DNA from: JAMZMI01 sp964353015
GTDB taxonomy: Bacteria > Bacteroidota > Bacteroidia > Cytophagales > Cyclobacteriaceae
Reading direction: 5' to 3'
DNA: 64,000 nucleotides
Assembly: GCA_964353015.1 (NCBI GenBank)
Contig: CAYGUA010000013.1
Coordinates: 62,001 to 126,000, forward strand
Shown: piece by piece, positions 34,034-43,261 of the stretch
Position numbering within the stretch: the stretch's first letter is position 1
How the letters are laid out: every line of letters begins with the position of its first letter
The notes under the pieces: generated by a model
Seen by the model: only the letters and a program-made list of their open reading frames with translations
Told to the model about the DNA's origin: nothing
The model's database searches: none
Translations under genes and position numbers: made by a program

Positions 34034-35281
34034 ATGGAAAACAATAAATTCAGTAGCTATCACATTTTCGTGATTGCCATCCTTGCCATCCTGCAGTTTA
34101 CTATAGTGCTTGACTTCATGGTTTTGTCGCCACTTAGCGCCATTCTTTTGGAAGAATTAAACATCTCCACTACACAATTTGGATTGGTGGTTTCTGCCTA
34201 TGCCTTCAGTGCTGGTGCATCTGGGATCTTGGCCGCAGGATTTGCGGACAGATTTGACAGAAAGAAAATGCTACTGTTCTTTTATGTTGGATTTATCATA
34301 GGTACTTTCTTCTGTGCTATTGCGCCAGATTACCATTTCCTCCTAATTGCTCGCATCGTAACTGGTATTTTTGGTGGAGTGATGAGTTCAGTGAGTTTTG
34401 CTATTATCACTGATCTTTTTCCTTTGGAGAAAAGAGGCCGTGTCATGGGTTTTGTACAGATGGCTTTTGCAGCAAGTCAGGTGCTCGGGATTCCATTTGG
34501 ACTGTATTTAGCTAATAACTTCAATTGGCATGCACCTTTCCTGCTTATAGTTGTGATTTCATCAATTGTTTTCATTGCTGTTGCCATCTATCTCAAGCCA
34601 GTGAATGAACATTTGAAACTCCAAATAAAACAAAATGCCTTTTTGCATCTAATTAAAACAGCGAGTAATAAAAGATATCTAAGAGGATTTGCTGTAACCG
34701 TTTTCCTTGCAACAGGTGGATTTATGCTAATGCCTTTCGGTAGTGCCTTCAGTGTAAATAACCTCGGCATTAGTCTTGAGGAATTACCGATGGTTTATAT
34801 GATTACGGGTATGTTCACCATCTTCATGGGACCAATTTTTGGAAAAATCAGTGATGGCATAGGTAAATACAAAACCTTCTGGATGGGATCGATATTGACG
34901 ATCATTATGGTGGCCATTTATTGCAGCCTTGGAATCACACCTTTCTGGCTGGTTATACTACTTAATGTGCTCCTATTTATGGGCATCACTGCGCGAATGA
35001 TTTCTGCTCAGGCACTGATGACTGCCGTACCAGAACCAAAGGATCGTGGCGCTTTCATGGGAATCAATTCATCTATCCAACAGATTTCTGGTGGAATTGC
35101 ATCTGCAATTGCTGGTATGATTGTAGTGCAATCTGATTCTGGTCAATTATTGAATTACAACACATTGGGTCAAGTGGTAAATGTGACAATTATTTTTACC
35201 GTGATTCTGATGTTTTTTATAAATAAAATGATCTTTGATGATAGCCAAAGTTCCAAAAGTATAATACCAAAGGCAGCCTAG
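34034..35281 (+). CDS. MFS transporter
   Basis: A protein of 415 residues from ATG 34034 (a TTG at 34025 is less likely). It has about 12 hydrophobic segments and the motif A-like loop GFADRFDRKKM between TM2 and TM3. It looks like a drug/sugar efflux-type MFS permease of the AraJ/YdhP style. The substrate is not predictable. The dinB gene follows after 14 bp, so the two may be cotranscribed. Confidence 0.85.
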   Translation: MENNKFSSYHIFVIAILAILQFTIVLDFMVLSPLSAILLEELNISTTQFGLVVSAYAFSAGASGILAAGFADRFDRKKMLLFFYVGFIIGTFFCAIAPDYHFLLIARIVTGIFGGVMSSVSFAIITDLFPLEKRGRVMGFVQMAFAASQVLGIPFGLYLANNFNWHAPFLLIVVISSIVFIAVAIYLKPVNEHLKLQIKQNAFLHLIKTASNKRYLRGFAVTVFLATGGFMLMPFGSAFSVNNLGISLEELPMVYMITGMFTIFMGPIFGKISDGIGKYKTFWMGSILTIIMVAIYCSLGITPFWLVILLNVLLFMGITARMISAQALMTAVPEPKDRGAFMGINSSIQQISGGIASAIAGMIVVQSDSGQLLNYNTLGQVVNVTIIFTVILMFFINKMIFDDSQSSKSIIPKAA

Positions 35282-35295
35282 TCATAACTTGAGAT

Positions 35296-36378
35296 GTGAA
35301 CGAATCAAATCCCATAAGAAAAATCATCCATGTAGATATGGATGCATTCTTTGCATCTGTGGAGCAGCGTGATCATCCCGAATTAAAAGGAAAACCTGTG
35401 GCTGTTGGTGGCAATAGTGAGCGTGGTGTGGTCGCCGCTGCAAGTTATGAAGCAAGAAAGTTTGGTGTAAAATCTGCCATGCCGTCGAGTATTGCTGCAA
35501 GACAATGTCCAAATCTAATCTTTGTTAAACCTCGATTCGAGAGGTACAAAGAAGTGTCGAACCAAATCCGGGAAATTTTTTACGAGTATACCGATCTTGT
35601 TGAGCCACTTAGCCTGGATGAAGCTTATCTCGATGTGACTGAAAATAAGTCAAGACTAAAGTCAGCAACCATCATTGCACAAGAAATCAAACAAAAAATT
35701 AAAGACAGAACGCTGCTCACTGCTTCGGCTGGTATTTCTTACAACAAATTTCTAGCTAAAACAGCCAGCGACATCAACAAGCCAGATGGGCTCTTTGTCA
35801 TTTTACCGGAGGAAGCATCTGAATTTCTTAGAAAACTATCTGTTTCAAGATTTTTTGGTATTGGCAAGGTCACTGCCGAAAAAATGAAAATAGCTGGAAT
35901 ATTAACCGGTGGAGATCTGCGAAAAAAGACCATTGAAGATTTACAGCTTAGATATGGAAAAGCTGGTCGATACTATTACAATATCTGCCGAGGCATAGAT
36001 CACAGAGCAGTGCAACCTGATCGAGAAAGAAAATCAGTCAGTGCCGAAAATACCTTTGATCATAACCTAATGCAATTGGATCAAATAAAAACAGAGATTA
36101 TGAAAATTGCTGAAATCACCTTTGGCAGATACCAGCGCACCGAAAAAACAGGCAGAACAATTACCCTCAAAGTGAAATATGGAAATTTCAAACAAATCAC
36201 AAAAAGTCGAACAATCGACAAAACGATTGATACTTTGGAACTATTAAATACGATCTGCGTCGAGTTGGTAGATCCGTCCATTTTGAACGAATCAGGAATC
36301 AGACTCCTGGGAGTTGGTATTTCTAATTTTCAAAAAGAAATAGCCTCAGAAAGCAAACAACTTACCATTACTTTTTAA
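35296..36378 (+). CDS. dinB: DNA polymerase IV
   Basis: A 360-residue Y-family polymerase. It has HVDMDAFFASVEQRD at 12-26 with metal ligand D14, SLDEAYLDV near 104-112 with the catalytic acidic pair, the HhH region around GIGKVTAEK, and a little-finger domain to the C-terminus. It performs error-prone lesion bypass. It starts with GTG. A 281-bp gene-free stretch follows. Confidence 0.93.
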   Translation: MNESNPIRKIIHVDMDAFFASVEQRDHPELKGKPVAVGGNSERGVVAAASYEARKFGVKSAMPSSIAARQCPNLIFVKPRFERYKEVSNQIREIFYEYTDLVEPLSLDEAYLDVTENKSRLKSATIIAQEIKQKIKDRTLLTASAGISYNKFLAKTASDINKPDGLFVILPEEASEFLRKLSVSRFFGIGKVTAEKMKIAGILTGGDLRKKTIEDLQLRYGKAGRYYYNICRGIDHRAVQPDRERKSVSAENTFDHNLMQLDQIKTEIMKIAEITFGRYQRTEKTGRTITLKVKYGNFKQITKSRTIDKTIDTLELLNTICVELVDPSILNESGIRLLGVGISNFQKEIASESKQLTITF

Positions 36379-36659
36379 TATAAAATCGTTTTGCATTTTG
36401 GAAGCAATTCATGATTAATCGGATGTTTTTGATACATCAAATTTCAACAATCACATGCAGCCAAGTACAAAGACAGAAGAGAAACCTGGTTTTAATTGTA
36501 ACTCAACCTACTTGGAAAAGGGAATCCCCTCAAATCAAAATCAAGCAAAAATAAGTGTCACCTGGTAAAAGATTTAAGTTTTGCTTTGATGACGACATTC
36601 GATCAAAAATTAGGTTACCCTTAGAAATCTACAATTATCTTTACCATTAAAAATCAATT

Positions 36660-37103
36660 ATGACAGCATATTCTGCCCTACTTCATGCCCATTCCGGTTT
36701 TCGGTGGTTGGTACTTCTAGTTTTAGCTATTGTTTTAATCAAATCACTTATTGGTCTTTTTGGCGGTGGAAACTATTCCAAGTTTGATAAGATCATAAGC
36801 TCTTCCTTTGTTGGATTTATGGATTTACAATTGCTTATTGGCTTGATCTTATATTTTATCAGCCCAATAGCTAAAGAAGCTCGAAGTGTAGGCATGGGAA
36901 ATATGATGTCTGACAGCACTTTGAGATTTTGGGGAATGGAACATCTGGTAGTGATGATCCTTGCTGTAGTTGCAGCGCATGTGGGAAGTGTGATCTCGAA
37001 AAAAGCAGAGGACAGCAGCGTAAAATTCAGATTTCAAGCAATCTTCTTTGGCATTTCTTTGCTGCTGATGCTGTTTGGTATTCCTTGGGACAGAATGGGT
37101 TGA
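36660..37103 (+). CDS. Four-helix membrane protein with HSGFRW N-terminus
   Basis: A 147-residue protein with four hydrophobic segments and a conserved-looking histidine-rich start (LLHAHSGFRWLVL) plus a later GMEHLVVMI, which would place histidines in or near the membrane, as in small cytochrome-b-like proteins common in Bacteroidota. Function is unknown. A TATCTTTA box just upstream is a near match to the -7 consensus. Confidence 0.6.
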   Translation: MTAYSALLHAHSGFRWLVLLVLAIVLIKSLIGLFGGGNYSKFDKIISSSFVGFMDLQLLIGLILYFISPIAKEARSVGMGNMMSDSTLRFWGMEHLVVMILAVVAAHVGSVISKKAEDSSVKFRFQAIFFGISLLLMLFGIPWDRMG

Positions 37104-37209
37104 AATTGGATCAGACTCGATGAGCTTAATACATTAATATCTTGATTATTTGAACATTAAGCTGCGGAAGTCGTTGATTTAATAGATTTTCACTTAAAAA
37201 TTTATCAAT

Positions 37210-37470
37210 ATGAAATCATTCGTATCATTTATACTAGGAGTCTGTGCAGCATTGGCATTTACTTATTATTTGGATCCAAAAGGAAGTCAAGCCAAACTGA
37301 AAAAAATGGAGAAGGAGTTGAAAAAGAACAAAAAACTCATGGATGAGAAACTGGTTGAGTACAAAGGTAAATACAACGGAGTAGTTGATAAATATGCTAA
37401 ATCTACCAAGGAAGTCATCGATACAGCAAAAGGTGCTGTTGACAAAGCAAAAGGCATAGCCAAAGCTTAA
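37210..37470 (+). CDS. YtxH-like small membrane protein
   Basis: An 86-residue protein: one N-terminal hydrophobic helix (FVSFILGVCAALAFTYY) followed by a lysine-rich coiled-coil-like helix and repeats of the form VIDTAKGAVDKAKG. This matches the YtxH/gas-vesicle-GvpP-like group often linked to envelope stress. A strong terminator follows at once. Confidence 0.6.
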   Translation: MKSFVSFILGVCAALAFTYYLDPKGSQAKLKKMEKELKKNKKLMDEKLVEYKGKYNGVVDKYAKSTKEVIDTAKGAVDKAKGIAKA

Positions 37471-37478
37471 ATATCTTC

Positions 37479-37506
37479 ATCCCCCTCATCTCAGGGGGAT
37501 TTTTTT
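37479..37506 (+). terminator. Rho-independent terminator
   Basis: ATCCCCC pairs with GGGGGAT across an 8-base loop (37486-37493) and is followed by a T run (37501-37506). It ends the YtxH-like gene. Confidence 0.85.
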
Positions 37507-37524
37507 GAGTTGATTTTTATTGAC

Positions 37525-37686
37525 TCACAAAAGGTTTCCTACGATTGCCAATAGCAAGCAGGAAACAAATAATCCCAACAAGGTTTTTGATGTATTCTTT
37601 CTGTCAATTGTGTTGAATGATTCCCATTGTTTGATATACTTAATCAATGGATGGAGTTCGGCGGTTTTTGTATAAGACGAGATCAT
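37525..37686 (-). CDS. Small tail-anchored membrane protein candidate
   Basis: A 53-residue open frame from ATG 37686 to TGA. The first 35 residues are polar (begins MISSYTKTAELHPLI) and the last 18 form one hydrophobic helix (LLGLFVSCLLLAIVGNLL), a coherent tail-anchor layout. It lies downstream of recQ-opposing sequence and convergent with the YtxH-like gene. The coding signal is the only support, so it is tentative. Confidence 0.4.
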   Translation of the reverse strand: MISSYTKTAELHPLIKYIKQWESFNTIDRKNTSKTLLGLFVSCLLLAIVGNLL

Positions 37687-37821
37687 GCTTTTTTTTGAAT
37701 CAAGTTAGAGATTGCTCAATTCAAAATCCTGCCAACAAACAACAGGAAATTGCCATTTTCAAATTTCTATGATTCTAACGACCGAAAATCAGATTTTTAG
37801 GCGGGAAAGCTCGTCATATCT

Positions 37822-39720
37822 TCATGATTCTATCCAATATTTTTCACCTTCGATTCGCAACAGTTTTAAATCAAGTAGATATCTGACAGCTATTTCAACC
37901 TTGTCAGATTTGAATTTTTTTAGCTGCTGTTTTATTTCATCTAAACTTTTTGGGCCACCGGTCACGACTTTTTTCACCTCTTCAATTGGGGCGTCTGTGG
38001 CTTCTCTCCTTTTATCCAAACACACATCACAAACGTCACAATCAGCAGTAGCTACCTCATCGAAGTAAGTTTGTATGATTCTGGTTCGGCAAGTCTTTTT
38101 GTTTGTCATGTAATCGATGACAGATTTAGTCTTATCAAAGGCCACCTGCCTCCTCCACGCTATTTGCTCCTTATTCAAAGGCAAGTTGTTGGAATCATAT
38201 CTTGGGGTAAGAAATGTGATTTGTGGCTGGTCTGAAGCGCGCTGATACTCAATAATTTCAACCTTGTGTAAATATTCCAACTGGCGATAGACATTTGACA
38301 CGTTCTCCTTGAGCATTTGTGCAAACTCCTTTTCATTGATATTGATGTAATTCACGAATAATTCGCCCCCATGCAGGCGCATCAATCCTTTGATGATGTG
38401 GTCAAATGATTGATTTGCAACCTGAAATTTGTACACATCTTGATGCGATTGCAGGAAAATAATCCTTGAAGTTGGATTAAATGCTTCAGAAACCTGGATG
38501 AGACCTTCATCCTGAAGTTTGTTAATCGCATAATAGGTCTCCACAGCGGGCAAATTAAAATTGGATGTAAATTTCAAATAGTCAAATTCAAAATTTGCGA
38601 AAGCTTTGCTCCCAACAGCGAGTTTATAAAAGTTTGCCAATGCCTGATACACTCTTTTAATAAAATCCACGCCCACAGCCATCTGTTCCGTTCGCGATTC
38701 CAATTCGGTGAGATCACCCTTGTGATAAAGCGCCACGGCATAAGCTTTCTTTTCATCACGACCCGCTCGGCCTGCTTCCTGGTAATATGCTTCAAGCGAG
38801 TCAGGCAAATCATAATGGATCACAATGCGCACGTCAGGCTTATCTATGCCCATGCCAAAAGCATTGGTCGCTACAATAACGCGTATCTTATTCTGAATCC
38901 AATCGTCCTGTTTTTTTGATCGAAGCTCGCCGGTCAATCCTGCATGATAATAATCTGCCGAAATCCTATTTTTAACTAAAAATTCAGCGATGGCCTTTGT
39001 CTTTTTCCTACTTCGCACATAAACAATCGCTGATCCCTTCACTTTGCTCAGGATCTCGATCATTTTCTGATCTTTATTTTCAAGGTTAAAAACCGAATAA
39101 GACAAATTGGACCGGGCAAAACTCTTTTGAAAAACCTCAGGCTCATGCAGGTTGAGCCTCGCTAAAATATCTTCTTTCACCTCCTTTGTAGCAGAGGCTG
39201 TGAGGGCGATGATGTTTTTAATCTCTAAAAGTTCGATGAAGGTGGCAATTTCCAAATATGGTGGTCTGAAATCATATCCCCATTGGGAAATACAATGCGC
39301 TTCGTCAATTGCGAGCAAACCTATGTTCATTTGCTTGGCTCGCTCAATAAATAACTCGGTCTTTATACGCTCGGGTGAGACATACAGGAATTTGATTTCC
39401 CCATAAATACAATTGTCCAAAGTAAAATCTATTTCCTTACGAGACATCCCAGAATACAGCGCGGCGGCTTTAATGCCTCGTTTCTTTAACTGGAAAACCT
39501 GATCTTTCATCAATGCAATCAGCGGTGAGATCACAATGCAGATTCCATCAAGGCACATACCTGGCACCTGAAAACAAATAGATTTTCCTCCTCCTGTTGG
39601 AAGCAATGCAAGCGTATGCTTACCACTCAATACAGCCGCAATGATTTCGTCTTGCAATTCACGAAACTCCGGATAACCCCAATATCGCTTTAGTACCTCT
39701 AATGGCGCTTTCACACTCAT
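37822..39720 (-). CDS. recQ: ATP-dependent DNA helicase RecQ
   Basis: A 632-residue helicase: Walker A LLPTGGGKS near 38-46, DEAHCISQWGYDFRP near 135-149, the ARGRD-type motif VI QEAGRAGRD, a Zn-binding cysteine cluster near the C-terminus (CRTR...CDVCDVC) and a winged-helix-like end. It unwinds recombination intermediates. It lies directly after the enoyl-CoA hydratase gene with no spacer, so the two are likely cotranscribed. A cotranscribed pair of unrelated functions is common here. Confidence 0.93.
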   Translation of the reverse strand: MSVKAPLEVLKRYWGYPEFRELQDEIIAAVLSGKHTLALLPTGGGKSICFQVPGMCLDGICIVISPLIALMKDQVFQLKKRGIKAAALYSGMSRKEIDFTLDNCIYGEIKFLYVSPERIKTELFIERAKQMNIGLLAIDEAHCISQWGYDFRPPYLEIATFIELLEIKNIIALTASATKEVKEDILARLNLHEPEVFQKSFARSNLSYSVFNLENKDQKMIEILSKVKGSAIVYVRSRKKTKAIAEFLVKNRISADYYHAGLTGELRSKKQDDWIQNKIRVIVATNAFGMGIDKPDVRIVIHYDLPDSLEAYYQEAGRAGRDEKKAYAVALYHKGDLTELESRTEQMAVGVDFIKRVYQALANFYKLAVGSKAFANFEFDYLKFTSNFNLPAVETYYAINKLQDEGLIQVSEAFNPTSRIIFLQSHQDVYKFQVANQSFDHIIKGLMRLHGGELFVNYININEKEFAQMLKENVSNVYRQLEYLHKVEIIEYQRASDQPQITFLTPRYDSNNLPLNKEQIAWRRQVAFDKTKSVIDYMTNKKTCRTRIIQTYFDEVATADCDVCDVCLDKRREATDAPIEEVKKVVTGGPKSLDEIKQQLKKFKSDKVEIAVRYLLDLKLLRIEGEKYWIES

Positions 39721-40494
39721 TTACCAACTGATTTTATCCTTGTCCAAAAAAGCCTGAATACCTCTCTTGCAGTCAGCTGTTCCCCTTGCATCCGCATTGA
39801 TCGAAGCAGCCAAATCCATCGCATCAGGAAATGACAAGTCCTGAATGCGTTTGATGAGATTCTTCGTCATCCGAAGCGATTCTCCTGAATTCTGAGTGAT
39901 CAGATGCTGTACAAAGTCATTTACCTCAGTCTCCATTTTTTCAGAATCAATGATTCTATTGATTAATCCGAAATTCAAACATTGGTTGGCATCAAAAAGA
40001 TCCCCAGAAAGCAACATGGAAGTAGCTCTAGCCTCTCCTATTTTTCTTATCAGAAAAAAAGAAACAATCGCAGGTACAAACCCAATTTTCACTTCCGAAT
40101 AACCAATTTTCGTTTCTGGTGTACAAAACACAAAATCACAAACTGAAAGCAATCCGGCTCCCCCGGCAATGGCGTGACCCTGAATCTGTGCGAGAATCAC
40201 TTTAGGAAATTGATAAATGGTTTCGAAGAGCAATTTTAATTTCTGAGAATCTTCAAGATTCTCTTCGTAAGTATTGGACTGTAGTATTTTCAAGTATTCC
40301 AAATCAGCGCCAGCACTGAATACTGTTCCCTCTGCTGAAATCACCACAACTTTCACCTCCTGATCCTCACTTGCCAATTCTAATGATTGCAATAACTCGG
40401 ACACCAACTGAGGATTCAAAGCATTGCGCTTTTCAGGTCTATTGAGAACTATATCAGCTCTTCTGTCATTGACGGCATATTTTACTAATTCCAT
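39721..40494 (-). CDS. Enoyl-CoA hydratase/isomerase family protein
   Basis: A 257-residue crotonase-fold protein: LNRPEKRNAL near 17-26, FSAGADL oxyanion-hole element near 59-65, and GHAIAGGAG near 105-113. The catalytic glutamate region is less typical (SEVKIGFVPA). It resembles methylglutaconyl-CoA hydratases of leucine breakdown in this phylum. The substrate is uncertain. It is coupled to recQ downstream. Confidence 0.82.
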   Translation of the reverse strand: MELVKYAVNDRRADIVLNRPEKRNALNPQLVSELLQSLELASEDQEVKVVVISAEGTVFSAGADLEYLKILQSNTYEENLEDSQKLKLLFETIYQFPKVILAQIQGHAIAGGAGLLSVCDFVFCTPETKIGYSEVKIGFVPAIVSFFLIRKIGEARATSMLLSGDLFDANQCLNFGLINRIIDSEKMETEVNDFVQHLITQNSGESLRMTKNLIKRIQDLSFPDAMDLAASINADARGTADCKRGIQAFLDKDKISW

Positions 40495-40561
40495 GATTCA
40501 AAAATCTGCTTCAGACACAATTTCACTAAATAAGCACAAGATATCATATTCATATGAACAG

Positions 40562-42670
40562 TCACATTTTGATCTCATAAAAGCCTTGCTCAGCAAGGGA
40601 ATGTGATTTTTTACCAAACGACTCAAATTTTTCCCTAATGTATTTCAATCGGTTGTATTGGATTTCAGCGCCAAGTACAATCATGTTGCCATGGATGTTT
40701 TCAATATTATCGATGTATGTTCCACTTACGTAAACTACATCAGCATTGATGGGCTCCATAATTTGAAGGTCATGGTCTTTCCCCAAAAGTAAAATAGAGA
40801 TATCGTTCCAATGAATGTGAGCACCATAACTAGATTTCACAATCAGATCAGAATCGTCGAAGGTTTGATTTGAATTTTCCATTCTGGGAAGTCCATTGGC
40901 GAGTCGAAATGGATTTACTTGAAATCCGATCACTTCAATTTCTGATGAATCCATTTTATCAACAAGTAACATCGCAGATTTTCCATCTATCAAGTCGATG
41001 GCTATGTGATCTTTTATTTCATAAAAAATGATCTTTCGCTGATTTGAATACATAGCCAATTTCCAATTGATCCAAGAAGCAAAAACCAAGGTCGTCAACA
41101 AACCCAAAAACAGCGCATTTTTTAGTTCATAGTTAAATGCAAGGCTGATCAATAATATGATGGCATAAACCAGAAGTGTATCATATAAATCAAAATACAA
41201 CCAGTCTACGATCGGCAAGGGTAATAAGGTAAGCAATCCAACCGCTTCATTGACTATCCAAATGATCCCGAATGATCCATAGCCAATAACAGCAGCAATC
41301 CAGCTATGAAGAAAAGAACCCAAGATCAACGCAATACCACCAACCAAAATAACCACAGCTGCTGGAATCACCACGATATTGGAGACGAGAAAATAAGTGG
41401 GAAATTGATGAAAATAATAAACTGTAAGTGGAAATGTGGCGAGCTGCGCTGATATGGAAACACAAGTAATCGACCACAAATAGGAAAGCAATTTTCCATT
41501 TGGTGACAAAATGCGAGCAAGTTTTGGCTGTAAAAATACGATTCCAAATACGGCAGCAAATGAGAGCTGAAAACCAACAGAATAAATCAAAAAGGGATCA
41601 TAAAGCAACAAAACAAAAGCCGCAATCCCCAGTGAATTGTAAATGTTTGCGCTCTTACTTAGGGTTTGACTAATTAAAATAACGCTAAACATGACTGAAG
41701 CTCGCAGCACGGATGGCGAAAATCCCGTGACTAAAGCATAGGCCCAAATCAAACCGATAGCTAAAAAGATAAATGCTAGTTTTCCCGCTTTTTTCTTTTT
41801 GATAAACCCAAGAAGTATATTAATTAAATAATAGATAATGCCAACATGCAAGCCGGATACGGCCAAAACATGCATCGCTCCAGCGGATGAATAAGCCTCC
41901 TTGGTTTCATTATCTAAATGATCCTTGATACCCAAAAGAAGAGCTGTTAATATCGCCTGTTCTCTTAGTTCAGGAATAAAATCAAAAATCACCTGTTTGC
42001 TTTTTCTTCGGATGGCATATCCCCATGAAATGAGCGTGCTTGGCGGATCATTTGTGATCAAAGCAATATCAGACTCTGATGCAAAAGCATGACAAAAAAT
42101 ATTTTGCTTTTCGAGATAAGCCCGATAATCAAATTCTTCAGGATTTCCTGGCGGGCCAATAGGATGATAACGTGCTGCAACGGATAGCCTGTCTCCATAC
42201 TTATAAATAGCAGTTGAATTGGCTTTTCTCACATACAGAAAAATTTTGCCGAATGATTCAAAAGCCTGATCATCGGCATAAATTTTATCTATTTCAACCT
42301 CATACCGCTGATAATCTTTTCGTTCAGAATTATCAGAAATCACAACGGCTTCAAAAGCTTCGGCTTGAGCAAAAGATGTGTAATGACCTGGCCGATCTTT
42401 ATGAGAATGTAACTCTGAGATGTAATACCCCATTATCACAAATGCAATAAGCACGGCTATTCCTGCCAATAGACGAAGTGATAATAGTTTGCGATTAAAG
42501 CAGTTGATAAGCCATATAATGGAAACCAAAAAGAATGAGCTAAGTGCCAAAAAAAGTGTGTCAATTGGAAAAATAACCTGGCGATTTAATAAAATACCAA
42601 CAATCAAAGCAATGGCATATCTAATAAAAGGAAAGGGGCTCCAAGGGAACATAGCTAATCCGTTATTCAT
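40562..42670 (-). CDS. comEC: ComEC/Rec2-family DNA uptake channel protein
   Basis: A 702-residue membrane protein with about 10-12 hydrophobic segments, an N-terminal DUF4131-like region and the ComEC core AVSGLHVGIIYYLIN near 272-286. ComEC carries single-stranded DNA across the inner membrane in natural transformation. The C-terminal metallo-beta-lactamase-like domain of Firmicutes ComEC is largely absent, as usual in Bacteroidota. Its start codon lies within a large inverted repeat (42653-42710). Confidence 0.85.
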   Translation of the reverse strand: MNNGLAMFPWSPFPFIRYAIALIVGILLNRQVIFPIDTLFLALSSFFLVSIIWLINCFNRKLLSLRLLAGIAVLIAFVIMGYYISELHSHKDRPGHYTSFAQAEAFEAVVISDNSERKDYQRYEVEIDKIYADDQAFESFGKIFLYVRKANSTAIYKYGDRLSVAARYHPIGPPGNPEEFDYRAYLEKQNIFCHAFASESDIALITNDPPSTLISWGYAIRRKSKQVIFDFIPELREQAILTALLLGIKDHLDNETKEAYSSAGAMHVLAVSGLHVGIIYYLINILLGFIKKKKAGKLAFIFLAIGLIWAYALVTGFSPSVLRASVMFSVILISQTLSKSANIYNSLGIAAFVLLLYDPFLIYSVGFQLSFAAVFGIVFLQPKLARILSPNGKLLSYLWSITCVSISAQLATFPLTVYYFHQFPTYFLVSNIVVIPAAVVILVGGIALILGSFLHSWIAAVIGYGSFGIIWIVNEAVGLLTLLPLPIVDWLYFDLYDTLLVYAIILLISLAFNYELKNALFLGLLTTLVFASWINWKLAMYSNQRKIIFYEIKDHIAIDLIDGKSAMLLVDKMDSSEIEVIGFQVNPFRLANGLPRMENSNQTFDDSDLIVKSSYGAHIHWNDISILLLGKDHDLQIMEPINADVVYVSGTYIDNIENIHGNMIVLGAEIQYNRLKYIREKFESFGKKSHSLAEQGFYEIKM

Positions 42671-42710
42671 TAAAGTTGAATAAATTTCATTTAATGAACA
42701 ACGGATTGCT
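42653..42710. repeat. Inverted repeat covering comEC start codon
   Basis: The arms 42658-42674 and 42690-42706 are complementary at 16 of 17 positions (mismatch at 42665/42699), with a 15-base loop. With the A-T pair 42657/42707 and a one-base bulge at 42656, the stem extends to 42653/42710. The comEC ATG (42670-42668) is within one arm. On the opposite strand, the other arm reads ATG AAC AAC GGA, the same MNNGL start as comEC. It could control translation or act as an operator. Confidence 0.7.
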
Positions 42711-42832
42711 CAATTATTTCAAGAAACTGATTATGATCAGATCATACAAGTTATTACATAACCGTTTAAAGAAGGTTTTTGGAAATTCTATTTGACTTGG
42801 TATATCGGAAGACCGGTAAAAAAAACTAAAGC

Positions 42833-43261
42833 CTAGGAAAGCCTTTCCATTTTAAAATGCTGTATATCGCATTCGGAAAATTGGGGGCCGGTCTTTTTAA
42901 AATTGAATTTTTCGTAAAGCGGAATAGCGGTCAGCTGAGCATGCAGATAAAGATATTGACCTTGGCCTTTCTTTTGAACGATATCAGTCAGGACAGCTTC
43001 TACCAAAAAAGAGCCGACACCTGCGCCTCGATGTGATTTTTTTACTGCAAATCGCTCTAGTTTGATTCCATTTTTAGTCACCCTCCATCTTGCAGCTCCA
43101 ACTGGCACATCTCCATCTAAGACTACAAAATGAGTTGAAATTTCCTCAAATTCATCAAACTCATCGGCACGACTTACCATTTGCTCTACCACAAAAACTT
43201 CATTTCTCAGATCAAAAGCTTTTGCTTTTAATGATTCAGTATCAGCGAGCAGAACTTTCAT
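42833..43261 (-). CDS. GNAT acetyltransferase (ElaA-like)
   Basis: A 142-residue N-acetyltransferase: RNEVFVVEQ near 19-27, GAARWRV, LERFAVKKSHRGAGVGSFLV with the R/Q-x-x-G-x-G/A CoA loop near 78-86, and YEKFNFKKTGPQFSE. The start overlaps the phoH end by 20 bp. The family includes ElaA, whose substrate is unknown. It may be cotranscribed with phoH. Confidence 0.8.
   Translation of the reverse strand: MKVLLADTESLKAKAFDLRNEVFVVEQMVSRADEFDEFEEISTHFVVLDGDVPVGAARWRVTKNGIKLERFAVKKSHRGAGVGSFLVEAVLTDIVQKKGQGQYLYLHAQLTAIPLYEKFNFKKTGPQFSECDIQHFKMERLS

Noticed and set aside
36446..36568. Short frame starting MQPSTKTEEK between dinB and the HSGFRW gene
   Set aside because: About 38 codons with no structure-like pattern; probably chance.
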